From positions 1 through 64,000 of the forward strand of contig JACREQ010000002.1 in NCBI GenBank assembly GCA_016218155.1: a stretch of DNA of 64,000 nucleotides, written 5' to 3'. How positions within the stretch are numbered: position 1 is the first letter of the stretch; each line of letters starts with the position of its first letter. The DNA comes from Bacteroidia bacterium. Its GTDB lineage: Bacteria > Bacteroidota > Bacteroidia > Bacteroidales > GWA2-32-17. A program made the position numbers and the translations under genes. Below the pieces are notes generated by a model that was not told where the DNA came from, did no database searches, and saw only the letters and a program-made list of their open reading frames with translations. This document shows, piece by piece, positions 7,915 through 17,409 of the stretch.

Positions 7915-8466
7915 ATGAAAAACTACACGTTGTTATTGTTTATGTTATTGGGGTTGTTTTCATGCACTGAAACAACAAATAAAAATACTGATGAAAAAAA
8001 TAAATTGCTTTTAGAAATTCAGCAAACAGAAAAGCAATTGTATTCAGATACAGTTATGACTCTCGACGTTAGTGTTGCAAATAATGCTATAATTTTATAT
8101 TCAAAATATGCTACTCAAAATCCTGATGATACTGCAACAGCCGAATATCTACTAAGAGCAGCAGAAATTTGCAAAGCGTTAAATAAAGGAAAACTTGCAT
8201 TGTCATATTACGAGAGAATCGAGAATGATTATTCTTCATTTCCCAAAATGCCAATTTGCATTTTTATGCAAGGGTATATAAATGAAAATTTACTTTTAGA
8301 TTTGGACAAAGCAAAATATCATTATGAGAGGTTTATTGATAAATATCCAAACCATCCTTTGGCAAAAGACACAAAAGTAATAATACAAAATTTGGGTAAA
8401 AGCCCCGAAGAACTTATAAAATCATTTCAAGAAAAGGAAAAAAACAATATCTCACCTAACACCTGA
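7915..8466 (+). CDS. TPR-like lipoprotein
   Basis: 183 residues. A signal peptide ends in the lipobox LFSC (Cys18), so it is a lipoprotein. The mature part is helical with tetratricopeptide-like pairs: AEYLLRAAEICKALNKGKLA, LSYYERIENDYSSFP and AKYHYERFIDKYPNHPLA. These resemble the repeats of outer-membrane assembly factors such as BamD, but the protein is too short to be BamD. Tightly linked behind def (3 bp), followed 7 bp later by another small lipoprotein gene. Function unknown; probably a scaffold in the periplasm. Confidence 0.75.
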   Translation: MKNYTLLLFMLLGLFSCTETTNKNTDEKNKLLLEIQQTEKQLYSDTVMTLDVSVANNAIILYSKYATQNPDDTATAEYLLRAAEICKALNKGKLALSYYERIENDYSSFPKMPICIFMQGYINENLLLDLDKAKYHYERFIDKYPNHPLAKDTKVIIQNLGKSPEELIKSFQEKEKNNISPNT

Positions 8467-8472
8467 TAAAAA

Positions 8473-8721
8473 ATGAAAAACCTTATTTTAATTATTACAA
8501 TTATTAGTGCAGTTGTCTTTATGTCATGTGAGAAACTTGCAGAAGAAGAAACGCCAATATGTAAAGATTGTTATAAAATAAAGTATCGTAACTCTAACAA
8601 TTTACCAAAAGACACTTTAGATTTTAAGCGACTTTGTGGTGGAGATGTATTATTATGGGATAGTTTTGCAGATAGTATTGTTGCTGCAGATACTTCAACA
8701 ATTAAATATTTTTGTAAATAG
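8473..8721 (+). CDS. Small lipoprotein (82 aa)
   Basis: 82 residues with a signal peptide and lipobox VFMSC (Cys20). The mature part contains a CKDC pair, a LCGG motif and a final Cys (KYFCK), so four cysteines that could form two disulfides. No family recognised. Lies 7 bp after the TPR lipoprotein and 24 bp before comEC; probably one transcript. Confidence 0.65.
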   Translation: MKNLILIITIISAVVFMSCEKLAEEETPICKDCYKIKYRNSNNLPKDTLDFKRLCGGDVLLWDSFADSIVAADTSTIKYFCK

Positions 8722-8745
8722 CATTGTTAAATTATTATCTTACAA

Positions 8746-10881
8746 ATGCAGGCAAAAGTTTCGACTTTTTCTAACATCCCATTTGTAAGATTAGTTTTAC
8801 CATTTATCTTAGGCATTGTTTTTTGTCGGTATTTTCCTAATCTTCCTATATTTTGGATTATTTTAGGGGTTACTTTGTTGTTTTTATTGTTATTTGTTTT
8901 TCAAGTTATTCCTGCAATTAGAGCTAAATATTCAATTGCATCATTTTGGGGAATAACACTAAATGTTGCTTTATTTCTTTCTGCTTATACCTTAACTTCA
9001 CAACGTGCAGTAAAAAAAGATTTTTTTGTAGGACAGAAATCCGGATACCTTTTAGGTGAGATAATAGAGCAGCCTGCAGAGAAGGAAAAATCAATAAAAA
9101 CAGTTCTCGAAATTCAGGCAATTCGTTCAAATAATGAATGGTTAAGTACTGATGGAAAAGTAATATTATATTTTCAAAAAGACAAAAAATCGTCTGCCTT
9201 AAAAAATGGTGACAGAATAATATTTGAACCCTCTTTACAGGAAATAGAAAATGCGGGGAATCCTAAGGAGTTTGATTATAAACAATATCTGGCATTTCAT
9301 TTAATAACACATCAGGCATATTTGAAATCAGCAAGCTGGCATTTAATAAGCTCAAAGGCTGATGGTGGAATATTATTATTTGCAGATAACTTAAGAAATG
9401 AAATTCTTTCTGTATTGACAAAATATGGGTTCAAAGGTGATGCTTATAGTGTTACATCTGCAATAACTTTAGGCTATACAAATGATCTTGATGCTGAGGT
9501 AAAACAATCGTATATTTCTTCTGGAGCAATGCATGTGTTATCTGTTAGCGGATTGCATGTGGGAGTTGTTTTTATTGTGCTTGATTTTTTATTATTTTTT
9601 CTTTCAAAGAAGAAACGATTAAGAATTATAAAGGCTGTGTTAATTGTTCTTTTTCTATGGGGTTATGCTTTAATTACAGGATTATCACCTTCTGTTCTCA
9701 GAGCTGCAACAATGTTCAGCTTTGTTGTTATAGGTAGAGCTTTTGATAGGCAAACGAATATTTATAACTCGCTTTTTTCGTCTGCAATGCTTCTTTTAAT
9801 TATTAATCCTTTAATGTTATTTGATGTTGGCTTTCAACTAAGCTATCTTGCAGTTTTTGGAATCGTATACTATCAGCCAATGGTGTATAGAGTATTTTAC
9901 ATTCGATATAAAATAATAGATAAGTTGTGGGCATTAACTTCTGTTGGAATTGCAGCACAGTTGGTTACTTTTCCTTTAAGTTTATATTATTTTCATCAGT
10001 TTCCTAATTATTTTTTAATTACAGGGCTTATTGTTATACCATTATCCTCGTTAATAATATACCTGACGATGTTTTTATTTGCTATTTCTGCATGGGAATG
10101 GGGATCTGGATGGGTAGCAAAAGGACTTATAAAACTTGTCGATCTAATGAATTGGTCATGTCAGTATATTGAAAATTTGCCTGGTGCAGTTGCAAAGGAT
10201 ATTCCATTTAATATGCCATTGATGTTTTTGTTTTATTTAGCTTTAGTCTTCGTAACATTATTCATTGTTTATAAGCATATAAGTTATTTAAGATTTTTTC
10301 TGGTTTCAATAATCTTTATTATTTGTTTGAGTATTTACGAGAAAATTACTTCGCTTAATCAAAGAAAATTATATGTATATAATATAAAAGGGGTATCGTC
10401 TTTAAATTTTATTGATGGGTATAATAATGTATTATTTAGTGATATAATACCTGAAAAGACAAATATTTTAAATTCACTAAAAGGTAATTGGTTAACGCTG
10501 GGAGTTGGCGCAGAAAAAATAATCCCCTTTTCGAAATTAAATGATCAGTTTTTATTTACAAATATTTTAACAACAGATAATGAAAATTTATTTTTCAAAA
10601 AAAACTTTTTTGATTTTTATAATTGCAGAATATTTGTATTAAGAGAAAAATTTAAATTGCCACAACAAATTACAAAAAAAATTAATGTAAATTATATAAT
10701 ACTTTCAAATAACGTATATATGAGTATTTCTGATATATTACAAGTTATAAATCCTTGTCAGATAATTATTGATTCTTCTAATTCAAAATGGCGAATAAAT
10801 AAGTGGAAAGAAGAGGCTAAAATTCTAAATGTAAAATGCTTTGCCGTTACTGAAAGTGGAGCATTTATGGCAGATATTTAA
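8746..10881 (+). CDS. comEC: ComEC/Rec2-family DNA-uptake channel protein
   Basis: 711 residues. Inner-membrane protein forming the channel for single-stranded DNA in natural transformation. Order: three N-terminal membrane helices (residues of about 15-85), an OB-fold/DUF4131 region (about 95-200), then the Competence domain with the conserved GDAYSVTSAITLGYTNDL and SGAMHVLSVSGLHVGVVF motifs and many membrane helices to about residue 540. The C-terminal about 170 residues are soluble but lack the metal-binding HxHxDH motif of the metallo-beta-lactamase domain found in Bacillus ComEC. The short form is common in Bacteroidetes. No other competence gene is nearby, so activity in DNA uptake is inferred from family only. 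Confidence 0.88.
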   Translation: MQAKVSTFSNIPFVRLVLPFILGIVFCRYFPNLPIFWIILGVTLLFLLLFVFQVIPAIRAKYSIASFWGITLNVALFLSAYTLTSQRAVKKDFFVGQKSGYLLGEIIEQPAEKEKSIKTVLEIQAIRSNNEWLSTDGKVILYFQKDKKSSALKNGDRIIFEPSLQEIENAGNPKEFDYKQYLAFHLITHQAYLKSASWHLISSKADGGILLFADNLRNEILSVLTKYGFKGDAYSVTSAITLGYTNDLDAEVKQSYISSGAMHVLSVSGLHVGVVFIVLDFLLFFLSKKKRLRIIKAVLIVLFLWGYALITGLSPSVLRAATMFSFVVIGRAFDRQTNIYNSLFSSAMLLLIINPLMLFDVGFQLSYLAVFGIVYYQPMVYRVFYIRYKIIDKLWALTSVGIAAQLVTFPLSLYYFHQFPNYFLITGLIVIPLSSLIIYLTMFLFAISAWEWGSGWVAKGLIKLVDLMNWSCQYIENLPGAVAKDIPFNMPLMFLFYLALVFVTLFIVYKHISYLRFFLVSIIFIICLSIYEKITSLNQRKLYVYNIKGVSSLNFIDGYNNVLFSDIIPEKTNILNSLKGNWLTLGVGAEKIIPFSKLNDQFLFTNILTTDNENLFFKKNFFDFYNCRIFVLREKFKLPQQITKKINVNYIILSNNVYMSISDILQVINPCQIIIDSSNSKWRINKWKEEAKILNVKCFAVTESGAFMADI

Positions 10882-10884
10882 TTT

Positions 10885-11835
10885 TTAAAAATCTCTAATT
10901 GCACGAACATAAATGGGTGTGCAAAGCTTATCATTTCCAATAACTGCTCCTGTAACAAAGTCAAATGCCCAGGCACTTAAACTGCTGCATTCAGTTGAAG
11001 ACCAGTATGAGTGCTTAGATAATGGAATTGTAGCGGGATTACCATCAGTGTCAATAGCTTTATCAAGTTGGTATTTAGCATGAAAAATTAAACTTAATTG
11101 GTCTATTGCAGGCAAGTACCAATCTGAGTAAATGCCACTACCATAATTGGGATTAGTATAATTATCACAGGCATCAGCTGTACTTGCAGCTGAGCTTTGT
11201 AGTATAATAGCATTTGAATTTGCTTGGCCATTCCAGTCGCTTTGTGCTGTTGCTCCAATTAATGTTGTTGGAAAATCGCTCCAGGTCATAGCAGAGTTTA
11301 TATCGGTCAGACTGCATATTAAACCGTGATTTCCTGTGTAGTCAACATAAAAAATTATTCCTCCTTCAAAAAATTCTCCTACATAATGTTTTGGTGGGGT
11401 AGAGCCACTGTATTCGGCATAAAAAGCATAAGGGACACTTACTAACTGATTTGTACTTACAAGTGTGTAATTTGTAAAGCCGGTAGGGTCAGTTTCAATT
11501 TTTATAAAATATGGACCATTACCCCAGTTAATAGCGGCAAAGGTTCCAATCTGTGGAGTTCCGGCACCAATATTTATATTCACTACTCCATATGAATTTG
11601 ATAATGGATTTGGCGAATATGTTTCTCGGTAAATAATAATACCGGATGAAGAGCCTTGTAAAATGCTTACACGCATTCCTAAACTGGTATTTGGTAAAAC
11701 ATCACCAGTTACATTTCTAATAACTGCCTGATAATTGATTTTTTGTGGTGATTGAGAAAAGGCAGTAAAACCAATTGCTTGTAGCACTATGGTTGTTAAT
11801 AATAAAACCCAAAGTGTATATTTCTTTATTTCCAT
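10885..11835 (-). CDS. Exported DUF1566 (C-type-lectin-like fold) protein
   Basis: 316 residues with a signal peptide (VLLLTTIVLQAIGFTAFSQ). The N-terminal half starts SPQKINYQAVIRN, a module shared by many Bacteroidetes surface proteins, and runs to about residue 140. The C-terminal part has the DUF1566 marks: GGIIFYVDYTGNHGLI, SDWYLPAIDQL, SYWSSTE and a closing FDFVTG....VRAIRDF. Such domains have an FGE-sulfatase/C-type-lectin-like fold and are usually ligand-binding. No type IX secretion C-terminal domain is visible. Convergent with comEC, 3 bp apart. Function unknown. Confidence 0.7.
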   Translation of the reverse strand: MEIKKYTLWVLLLTTIVLQAIGFTAFSQSPQKINYQAVIRNVTGDVLPNTSLGMRVSILQGSSSGIIIYRETYSPNPLSNSYGVVNINIGAGTPQIGTFAAINWGNGPYFIKIETDPTGFTNYTLVSTNQLVSVPYAFYAEYSGSTPPKHYVGEFFEGGIIFYVDYTGNHGLICSLTDINSAMTWSDFPTTLIGATAQSDWNGQANSNAIILQSSAASTADACDNYTNPNYGSGIYSDWYLPAIDQLSLIFHAKYQLDKAIDTDGNPATIPLSKHSYWSSTECSSLSAWAFDFVTGAVIGNDKLCTPIYVRAIRDF

Positions 11836-11893
11836 ACAATATTATTTTCGTATGTAAATGTACGAAGTTTTCAAATGAAAACCTTTTTTAAAA

Positions 11894-12331
11894 TTAAAAA
11901 AGATCATCAAACCATTGCATTGACAAATGTTCTATTCCTGCCTCAAAAAAAGGCAGACCTACAGGACTAAAGCCATTTCTTAAATAAAAGTTTACTGCTG
12001 ATTTTTGTGCGTGTAAATAAATTGTTTTATTCAATGTTCTTGCATCAAATAATGCTGCATCTAATAGCGCTTGTCCAATTTTTTTATTTCTATATCCATG
12101 TAATACTGCAAATCTTTCGAATTTAATACCTTCTTCTGTAATTCTCCATCGAGCAGTTCCTACTGCTAAATCATGATAATATGCAAGATAATGCTGTGCT
12201 GTATCTTCCAGATTATCTTGTTCGAGTGCCTTATCAACACCTTGCTCTTTAACAAATACTTCTCTGCGAATTGTAAGTGCATAATGTAATTTCTCAGTGT
12301 CCTGTATGTCGAATTTTATTACTTTAATCAT
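11894..12331 (-). CDS. GNAT-family N-acetyltransferase
   Basis: 145 residues, the length of a single-domain GNAT enzyme. Transfers an acetyl group from acetyl-CoA to an amine. Shows the IRREVFVKEQGVD start of the YjcF/ElaA-like group, the acetyl-CoA-binding RFAVLHGYRNKKIGQALLDAA (motif A) and LHAQKSAVNFYLRNGF (motif B). Starts 9 bp after hemW ends, so co-transcribed. The substrate cannot be read from sequence. Confidence 0.88.
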   Translation of the reverse strand: MIKVIKFDIQDTEKLHYALTIRREVFVKEQGVDKALEQDNLEDTAQHYLAYYHDLAVGTARWRITEEGIKFERFAVLHGYRNKKIGQALLDAALFDARTLNKTIYLHAQKSAVNFYLRNGFSPVGLPFFEAGIEHLSMQWFDDLF

Positions 12332-12340
12332 AATACTAAT

Positions 12341-13471
12341 TTAAATTATACATAATTCTGAAATTATATTGTCAGAAACAAACCACTTTTCCTCAGAAAT
12401 ATTGTATATGTTGTTATTTGCTGATTTAACAATATTATTTTTTGTTAAAGATAATATAGATTTTTTAAAACTTTCGGCATAATTATTTCCAAATAATGCT
12501 GAAATATCTTCCAAGTTAATTCCCTTATTCGTTCTTAAACGAGTTAATAAAAACTCATTATATTTCTGATTTAAACTTAGGTTTTCTTTAGTGAAATATT
12601 TTTTCTCTGTTGTAATTCTGGTAATATATTTACCAATTTCCGATACATTCCATTGTCGTGAATCGCCATTAAATGAATGTGCTGACGGACCAATACCAAC
12701 ATATTTCTTCCCTTGCCAGTAGCTACTATTATGTTTTGAATTAAATTCAGGTAACGAAAAGTTCGAAATTTCATAGTGTTCGAAACATTTACTTCTTAAT
12801 TTTTCGCATAAAAGAGAATATTGATCAGCACTTTCTTCATCTTGAAGGGCAAATATTTTTTTAGTCTCTAGTTGTTTGTGAATTTTAGTTCCTCTTTCAA
12901 AACTCAGATGATATGCCGAAATATGTTGAATGTTTAAATCTAAGGCAATGTCAATTGTTTTTCCCCATTCTTCAATATTCAGATTAGGAATACCGTAAAT
13001 TAAATCGATACTAATATTGTTAAAACCGGTTTGTTTTAAAACGTCTATTGATTCTATTGCTTGTTCAGAATTATGTCTTCGATTCAAAAAGTTTAAGATA
13101 CTATCATTAAAAGATTGGGTTCCCATGCTAATTCTGTTGATACCAAAAGAAGCAAATGATTTTGCCTTTTCAGTTTTTATATCATCGGGATTAACTTCAA
13201 TTGTGATTTCAGGGGAATCACAAACCTTATAATTCTTGTAAACAGCATTTAATAATTGTTCAATATTTTTCTCTGCTATAAATGAAGGTGTTCCACCTCC
13301 AAAGTAAATGGTTTCTACAGTTTCGTCGCCGATATAATTTTTCTTAATATCTAGTTCTTTAATTTCTGCTGCAATAATTTTGGTAATATCTGCTTCAGAG
13401 ACAGAAGAAAAAAAATCACAATAGCTGCAACGGGTTTTACAAAACGGGATATGAAAATATATGCCTGCCAT
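12341..13471 (-). CDS. hemW: HemW-like radical SAM protein (heme chaperone / oxygen-independent coproporphyrinogen oxidase family)
   Basis: About 376 residues from the ATG at 13471; a TTG nine bases upstream is a less likely start because MAGIYFHIPFC is the standard HemW N-terminus. The radical SAM cluster motif is C11-x3-C15-x2-C18. Further HemW marks: YFGGGTPS, ITIEVNPDD, NRISMGTQSF, DLIYGIPN, and the KYVGIGPSAHSF and RQWN blocks. HemW proteins bind heme and hand it to acceptors; older annotations call them oxygen-independent coproporphyrinogen III oxidases. Divergent from the VanZ-like gene with only about 50 bp between starts. Confidence 0.88.
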   Translation of the reverse strand: MAGIYFHIPFCKTRCSYCDFFSSVSEADITKIIAAEIKELDIKKNYIGDETVETIYFGGGTPSFIAEKNIEQLLNAVYKNYKVCDSPEITIEVNPDDIKTEKAKSFASFGINRISMGTQSFNDSILNFLNRRHNSEQAIESIDVLKQTGFNNISIDLIYGIPNLNIEEWGKTIDIALDLNIQHISAYHLSFERGTKIHKQLETKKIFALQDEESADQYSLLCEKLRSKCFEHYEISNFSLPEFNSKHNSSYWQGKKYVGIGPSAHSFNGDSRQWNVSEIGKYITRITTEKKYFTKENLSLNQKYNEFLLTRLRTNKGINLEDISALFGNNYAESFKKSILSLTKNNIVKSANNNIYNISEEKWFVSDNIISELCII

Positions 13472-13523
13472 CGACAACAAACCTACGTTGAATTTTATAC
13501 TTTTACAAGTTGAAATTAATAAA

Positions 13524-13910
13524 ATGAATAGTTCATTTATAAAAGCAATAATATGGGCTGTGCTAATCTTTATTGGTAGTGCAATTTCAGGTGATAACTT
13601 AAATAGTGTTAACCTGATTGAGATTCCGGGGGCAGATAAATTAATTCATTTTATATGGTACTTTGTTTTATGCCTTTTTATTATGGCAGGTACTATTAAA
13701 CAAAGAAAAAAATTATCTGTTGAAAGTATTATTGTTATCTTGGTTTCTTGTTTTTTATACGGTGGATTGCTGGAAGTTTTACAAGGAACAGTATTTAATA
13801 AACGCTCACAGGATATTTTTGATTTTATAGCAAATTGTTCAGGTGCTTTAATTGCCTCAATTTCTTTTTTGTGGTTGTATAAAAGAAGATTTTGGAGAAA
13901 TGTGTTATAG
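13524..13910 (+). CDS. VanZ-like family membrane protein
   Basis: 129 residues from ATG at 13524. An upstream in-frame ATG at 13461 would add 21 non-conserved residues and overlap hemW, so 13524 is preferred; it puts the first membrane helix right after the start. Four hydrophobic segments are visible. VanZ-like marks: GADKLIHFIWYFVL after the first loop, YGGLLEVLQGTVFNKRSQDIFDFIAN and a terminal basic segment. Relatives include teicoplanin-resistance VanZ but most members have unknown roles in the envelope. Confidence 0.75.
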   Translation: MNSSFIKAIIWAVLIFIGSAISGDNLNSVNLIEIPGADKLIHFIWYFVLCLFIMAGTIKQRKKLSVESIIVILVSCFLYGGLLEVLQGTVFNKRSQDIFDFIANCSGALIASISFLWLYKRRFWRNVL

Positions 13911-13946
13911 TATTTAGTTGAAAATTAAATATAACTTCAATTTATA

Positions 13947-13954
13947 TATATTTG
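13947..13954 (+). promoter_or_regulatory. Bacteroidetes-type -7 element for the C1B peptidase
   Basis: TATATTTG fits TAnnTTTG, 15 bp before the start at 13970. A TTG lies at 13918-13920 but with a 26-bp spacer, longer than usual. Confidence 0.35.
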
Positions 13955-13969
13955 TAAAAATTATCTCTT

Positions 13970-15367
13970 ATGAAAAGAATTGTAGTTTTTATTTTTCTAA
14001 TAATTATGGCTAAAGCAGGATTTTCACAAAATAATTCTACTTCAATTTCAACTGAAGTATTACAACAAATTGAAAAATCTTTTGTTGCCTCACCAAATGA
14101 TAAAGCGATACAAAATGCGGTTTCTGCAAATGATGTAAAAAAGCTTACTGTAAATAGAGATAATTTCGGAAAAACAGATTTCTTTTTCAAATATAAAGTT
14201 GATGTTACCGGAATTACCGACCAAAAGAGTTCAGGTCGCTGCTGGATGTTTACAGGATTAAATATTTTAAGACCAAAAGTGATTAAACATTATAATTTAA
14301 GTTCATTTGAGTTTAGTACTAACTATTTATATTTTTATGATTTGCTCGAGAAAGCTAATCTGTTTTTAGAAGGAATTATTCTTTCATCCGACAAGCCAAT
14401 GGACGATAAAACTGTTGAGTGGTTTTTTAAAAATCCGATTGGTGATGGTGGTGTGTGGAATTCATTAACAAACTTAGTTGAAAAATATGGTTTAGTTCCA
14501 AAAGAAGTGATGCCCGAAACAAACTCGAGTGAAAATACTTCAGCACTTCAACGTGTTTTAACCACAAAATTAAGAGAATGTGGTCTGGAGATAAGAAAAA
14601 TGAAAGAAAACAAATCTACAGAGGATAAAATAAGAACTAGAAAAATAGAAATGTTAAGTGATGTTTATAGAATACTTATTATTAATTTAGGCAAACCACC
14701 AAAAGAATTTACATGGAGGTACCAGTCAAAAGATGCGACAATAAGTCCAATAAAAACTTATACTCCAAAATCTTTTTTTGCAGAATCTCTGCCTGATGTT
14801 AATTTTAACGATTATGTTCTTTTAATGAATGATCCATCACGACCATATTTTAAACTTTATGAAATTGAATATGACAGAAATGTTATAGAAGGTCGTAATT
14901 GGCTTTATATAAATTTGCCTGTTGATGAAATTAAGAAATTTGCAATTACATCTATAAAAAGTAACGAAGCAATGTACTTCTCGTGTGATGTAGGCAAACA
15001 ATTAAATACTGATGCTGGATTGCTTTCGCTTGATAATTATGATTATCAATCTCTGTATGGTGTTAAGTTTGGTATGGATAAAAAAGACAGAATAATAACA
15101 TTTGAAAGTGGTTCTTCGCATGGAATGGCACTTGTAGCTGCAGACGTTGATGCAAACGAAAAACCCACGAAATGGCTAGTCGAGAATAGTTGGGGCGCTT
15201 CATCTGGCCATAGCGGATACCTTGCAATAACAGATGGATGGTTTAACGAATATATGTTTAGAGTTGTAGTTTTAAAGAAATTTATTGATGAGAAAACATT
15301 GGAAATATTGAAACAGACTCCAACAAAATTACCACCTTGGGATCCAATGTTTCTTGGAGATAACTAG
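13970..15367 (+). CDS. Exported C1B cysteine peptidase (bleomycin hydrolase/PepC family)
   Basis: 465 residues with an N-terminal signal peptide (RIVVFIFLIIMAKAGFSQ), unlike the cytoplasmic PepC/bleomycin hydrolases. The papain-like catalytic set is complete: Gln85 and Cys91 in DQKSSGRCWMF, His384 in SGSSHGMALV, and Asn406 in VENSWG. Length fits the C1B family, whose members form hexamers and act as aminopeptidases. The signal suggests action in the periplasm or outside the cell, on imported or surface peptides. Stands alone, with its own -7 element upstream. Confidence 0.87.
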   Translation: MKRIVVFIFLIIMAKAGFSQNNSTSISTEVLQQIEKSFVASPNDKAIQNAVSANDVKKLTVNRDNFGKTDFFFKYKVDVTGITDQKSSGRCWMFTGLNILRPKVIKHYNLSSFEFSTNYLYFYDLLEKANLFLEGIILSSDKPMDDKTVEWFFKNPIGDGGVWNSLTNLVEKYGLVPKEVMPETNSSENTSALQRVLTTKLRECGLEIRKMKENKSTEDKIRTRKIEMLSDVYRILIINLGKPPKEFTWRYQSKDATISPIKTYTPKSFFAESLPDVNFNDYVLLMNDPSRPYFKLYEIEYDRNVIEGRNWLYINLPVDEIKKFAITSIKSNEAMYFSCDVGKQLNTDAGLLSLDNYDYQSLYGVKFGMDKKDRIITFESGSSHGMALVAADVDANEKPTKWLVENSWGASSGHSGYLAITDGWFNEYMFRVVVLKKFIDEKTLEILKQTPTKLPPWDPMFLGDN

Positions 15368-15414
15368 AAAATAACAAATGGTTTAAACAAAAGACATTTA
15401 ACGTAAATCAATTG

Positions 15415-15434
15415 ACATATAACAATAAATATGT
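15415..15434. repeat. Inverted repeat ACATAT-N8-ATATGT upstream of the polysaccharide locus
   Basis: A perfect 6-bp inverted repeat about 80 bp before the first gene of the exopolysaccharide locus (start 15513). It has the size of an operator for a dimeric regulator, but such repeats arise by chance in AT-rich DNA. Confidence 0.25.
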
Positions 15435-15512
15435 AACGATGATCATAGAACTTTTTTAACTATTTACTTAATAACTTTTAAAACCCCAAACAAATAACAA
15501 TAAACATTCTAC

Positions 15513-17375
15513 ATGTGCGGAATTTGCGGAATATTTGATTTTAACGAAAATGCTGAAAGGTGGACAGGTTCTTTAAGGCAGAGCATTTCTTTGCTTAAAA
15601 ACAGAGGTCCAAATAGCGATGGAATATTCTTTCACAAGAATGTAGGTTTAGGTCATACCCGACTTTCAGTTATTGATACTTCAGATGCTGCAAATCAGCC
15701 ATTAACTGATAGTACTGGAAGATATACAATCATTTTTAATGGCGAATTTTATAATTATCCCTATCATCGAAAAAGATTGTTAGAAAAAGGTTTTGTTTTT
15801 AAAACCCTCTCTGATACTGAAGTGTTATTAAATCTTTATATTGAGAAGGGCGAAAGTTTTTTAAATGAAATAAATGGGTGCTTTGCAATTGCAATTTATG
15901 ATAACAAAGAGCAAACTGTATTTATCGCTCGTGACAGATATGGTATTAAGCCATTAGTATTTTATAAAGATAATAAGAAAATCATTTTTGCTTCAGAAAT
16001 AAAAGCTTTATTGTGCTTTGATATAACAAAGACACTAAACAATGAGGCTATGGGATTATATTTTCAACTAAACTATATTCCTGCACCTTTAACAATATTT
16101 GAGAATGTTTACAAGCTTTTACCCGGACACTTTATTAAAATTAAAGAGAAAAATGTTGAGGTAAAACAGTATTATTCAATAAATCAATCTTTAAATTCGA
16201 AAATTTCATTTAATGAAGCAGTCGAAGAATTTAGGCAACTTCAGGAGGAATCTGTAAAAAGAAGATTAATGTCTGACGTTCCGCTTGGAACGTTTTTAAG
16301 TGGCGGTCTCGATTCAAGTATTGTAACAGCTATTGCTGCACAAAATGTTTCAAAATTAAATACGTTTTCAGTTGGTTTTAAAGAAGATGCATTTTATGAT
16401 GAAACTTCATCTGCACAAATAATTGCAAATAAATTTGATACAAATCATACTGTTTTTTCGTTATCAAGAAATGATCTTTTAGATGAAATCACTCATGTTT
16501 TAGATTATTTAGATGAACCCTTTGCAGATAGTTCTGCTATAGCAGTTTCAGCTTTAAGTAGGTTAACAAAGCAGAATGTTACAGTTGCGCTGTCTGGAGA
16601 TGGTGCTGATGAATTGCATGCAGGGTATAATAAACATTATGCACATTATAAGGCATTAAATGGAGGTCTGTTTAATGTTGCGGTAAAAATATCTTTACCA
16701 TTTGTTAAGATTTTGCCAAAATCGCGAAACTCCTCTTTCTCAAATAAAGTTAGGCAGGTGCAGCGATATGGAAAAGGATTAATTAAAAACGATAAGGATC
16801 GTTATTGGTATTGGAGCAGTTTTGCTGGAGAAAAATATATAGAAAAATTATTAGTAAATAATTTAAGTATAGCAAATCAACAAACAGTGATTCTTAAAAA
16901 CGTAAATTCAGATTTTAACTCATTGCTTTATACTGACATGAATCTGGTTTTGCCAAATGATATGCTTTTTAAAGTTGATATGATGTCTATGTCTCATGGC
17001 TTAGAAGTTCGTGTTCCTATGCTCGACCATACTATTGTTGATTTTATGTTTACACTTCCATCTGAATTTAAAATTGATAGTAATTCAAGAAAAAAACTTT
17101 TACGATCTGCATTTGCTGATATTTTGCCAACAGAAATTTTATCAAAACCTAAACATGGTTTCGAGGTTCCACTTTTACCTTGGTTGCAAAATGAATTAAA
17201 TCCAATGTTGAATGAATTACTAAGCGAATCAGCAATTAACAAACAAGGAATATTTAATTTCTCGAAAATTCAAAATCAAAAAAATAAATTACATTCTGTT
17301 AATCCTTCAGAAAGTCCAGTTCATCTATGGAGTCTTTTAGTTTTTCAGTATTGGTGGAACAAATTCTTTAATTAA
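15513..17375 (+). CDS. Asparagine synthetase-like amidotransferase (AsnB family)
   Basis: 620 residues. N-terminal Ntn glutamine amidotransferase domain with the catalytic Cys2 directly after Met (MCGICGIF), LKNRGPNSDG, GHTRLSVID and NGEFYNY. C-terminal PP-loop synthetase domain with SGGLDSS at about residue 263, LSGDGADEL and the EVRVPMLDH block. The chemistry is glutamine-dependent amidation of a carboxylate. Its place at the head of a capsule/exopolysaccharide gene set suggests it amidates a uronic acid or other sugar precursor rather than making free asparagine; that is inference. Followed after 87 bp by a glycosyltransferase. Confidence 0.88.
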   Translation: MCGICGIFDFNENAERWTGSLRQSISLLKNRGPNSDGIFFHKNVGLGHTRLSVIDTSDAANQPLTDSTGRYTIIFNGEFYNYPYHRKRLLEKGFVFKTLSDTEVLLNLYIEKGESFLNEINGCFAIAIYDNKEQTVFIARDRYGIKPLVFYKDNKKIIFASEIKALLCFDITKTLNNEAMGLYFQLNYIPAPLTIFENVYKLLPGHFIKIKEKNVEVKQYYSINQSLNSKISFNEAVEEFRQLQEESVKRRLMSDVPLGTFLSGGLDSSIVTAIAAQNVSKLNTFSVGFKEDAFYDETSSAQIIANKFDTNHTVFSLSRNDLLDEITHVLDYLDEPFADSSAIAVSALSRLTKQNVTVALSGDGADELHAGYNKHYAHYKALNGGLFNVAVKISLPFVKILPKSRNSSFSNKVRQVQRYGKGLIKNDKDRYWYWSSFAGEKYIEKLLVNNLSIANQQTVILKNVNSDFNSLLYTDMNLVLPNDMLFKVDMMSMSHGLEVRVPMLDHTIVDFMFTLPSEFKIDSNSRKKLLRSAFADILPTEILSKPKHGFEVPLLPWLQNELNPMLNELLSESAINKQGIFNFSKIQNQKNKLHSVNPSESPVHLWSLLVFQYWWNKFFN

Positions 17376-17409
17376 TCCTTTATTTTTTATAACCTATAAT
17401 AATTAATCA

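Noticed and set aside
13461-13523. Longer N-terminus of the VanZ-like protein
   Set aside because: It would overlap hemW and add 21 polar residues before the first membrane helix; the ATG at 13524 is better.
15413-15440. TTGACA ... TATGTA as a sigma-70-like promoter
   Set aside because: Bacteroidetes promoters use TTG/TAnnTTTG; the spacer here does not fit and the sequence is better explained as an inverted repeat.
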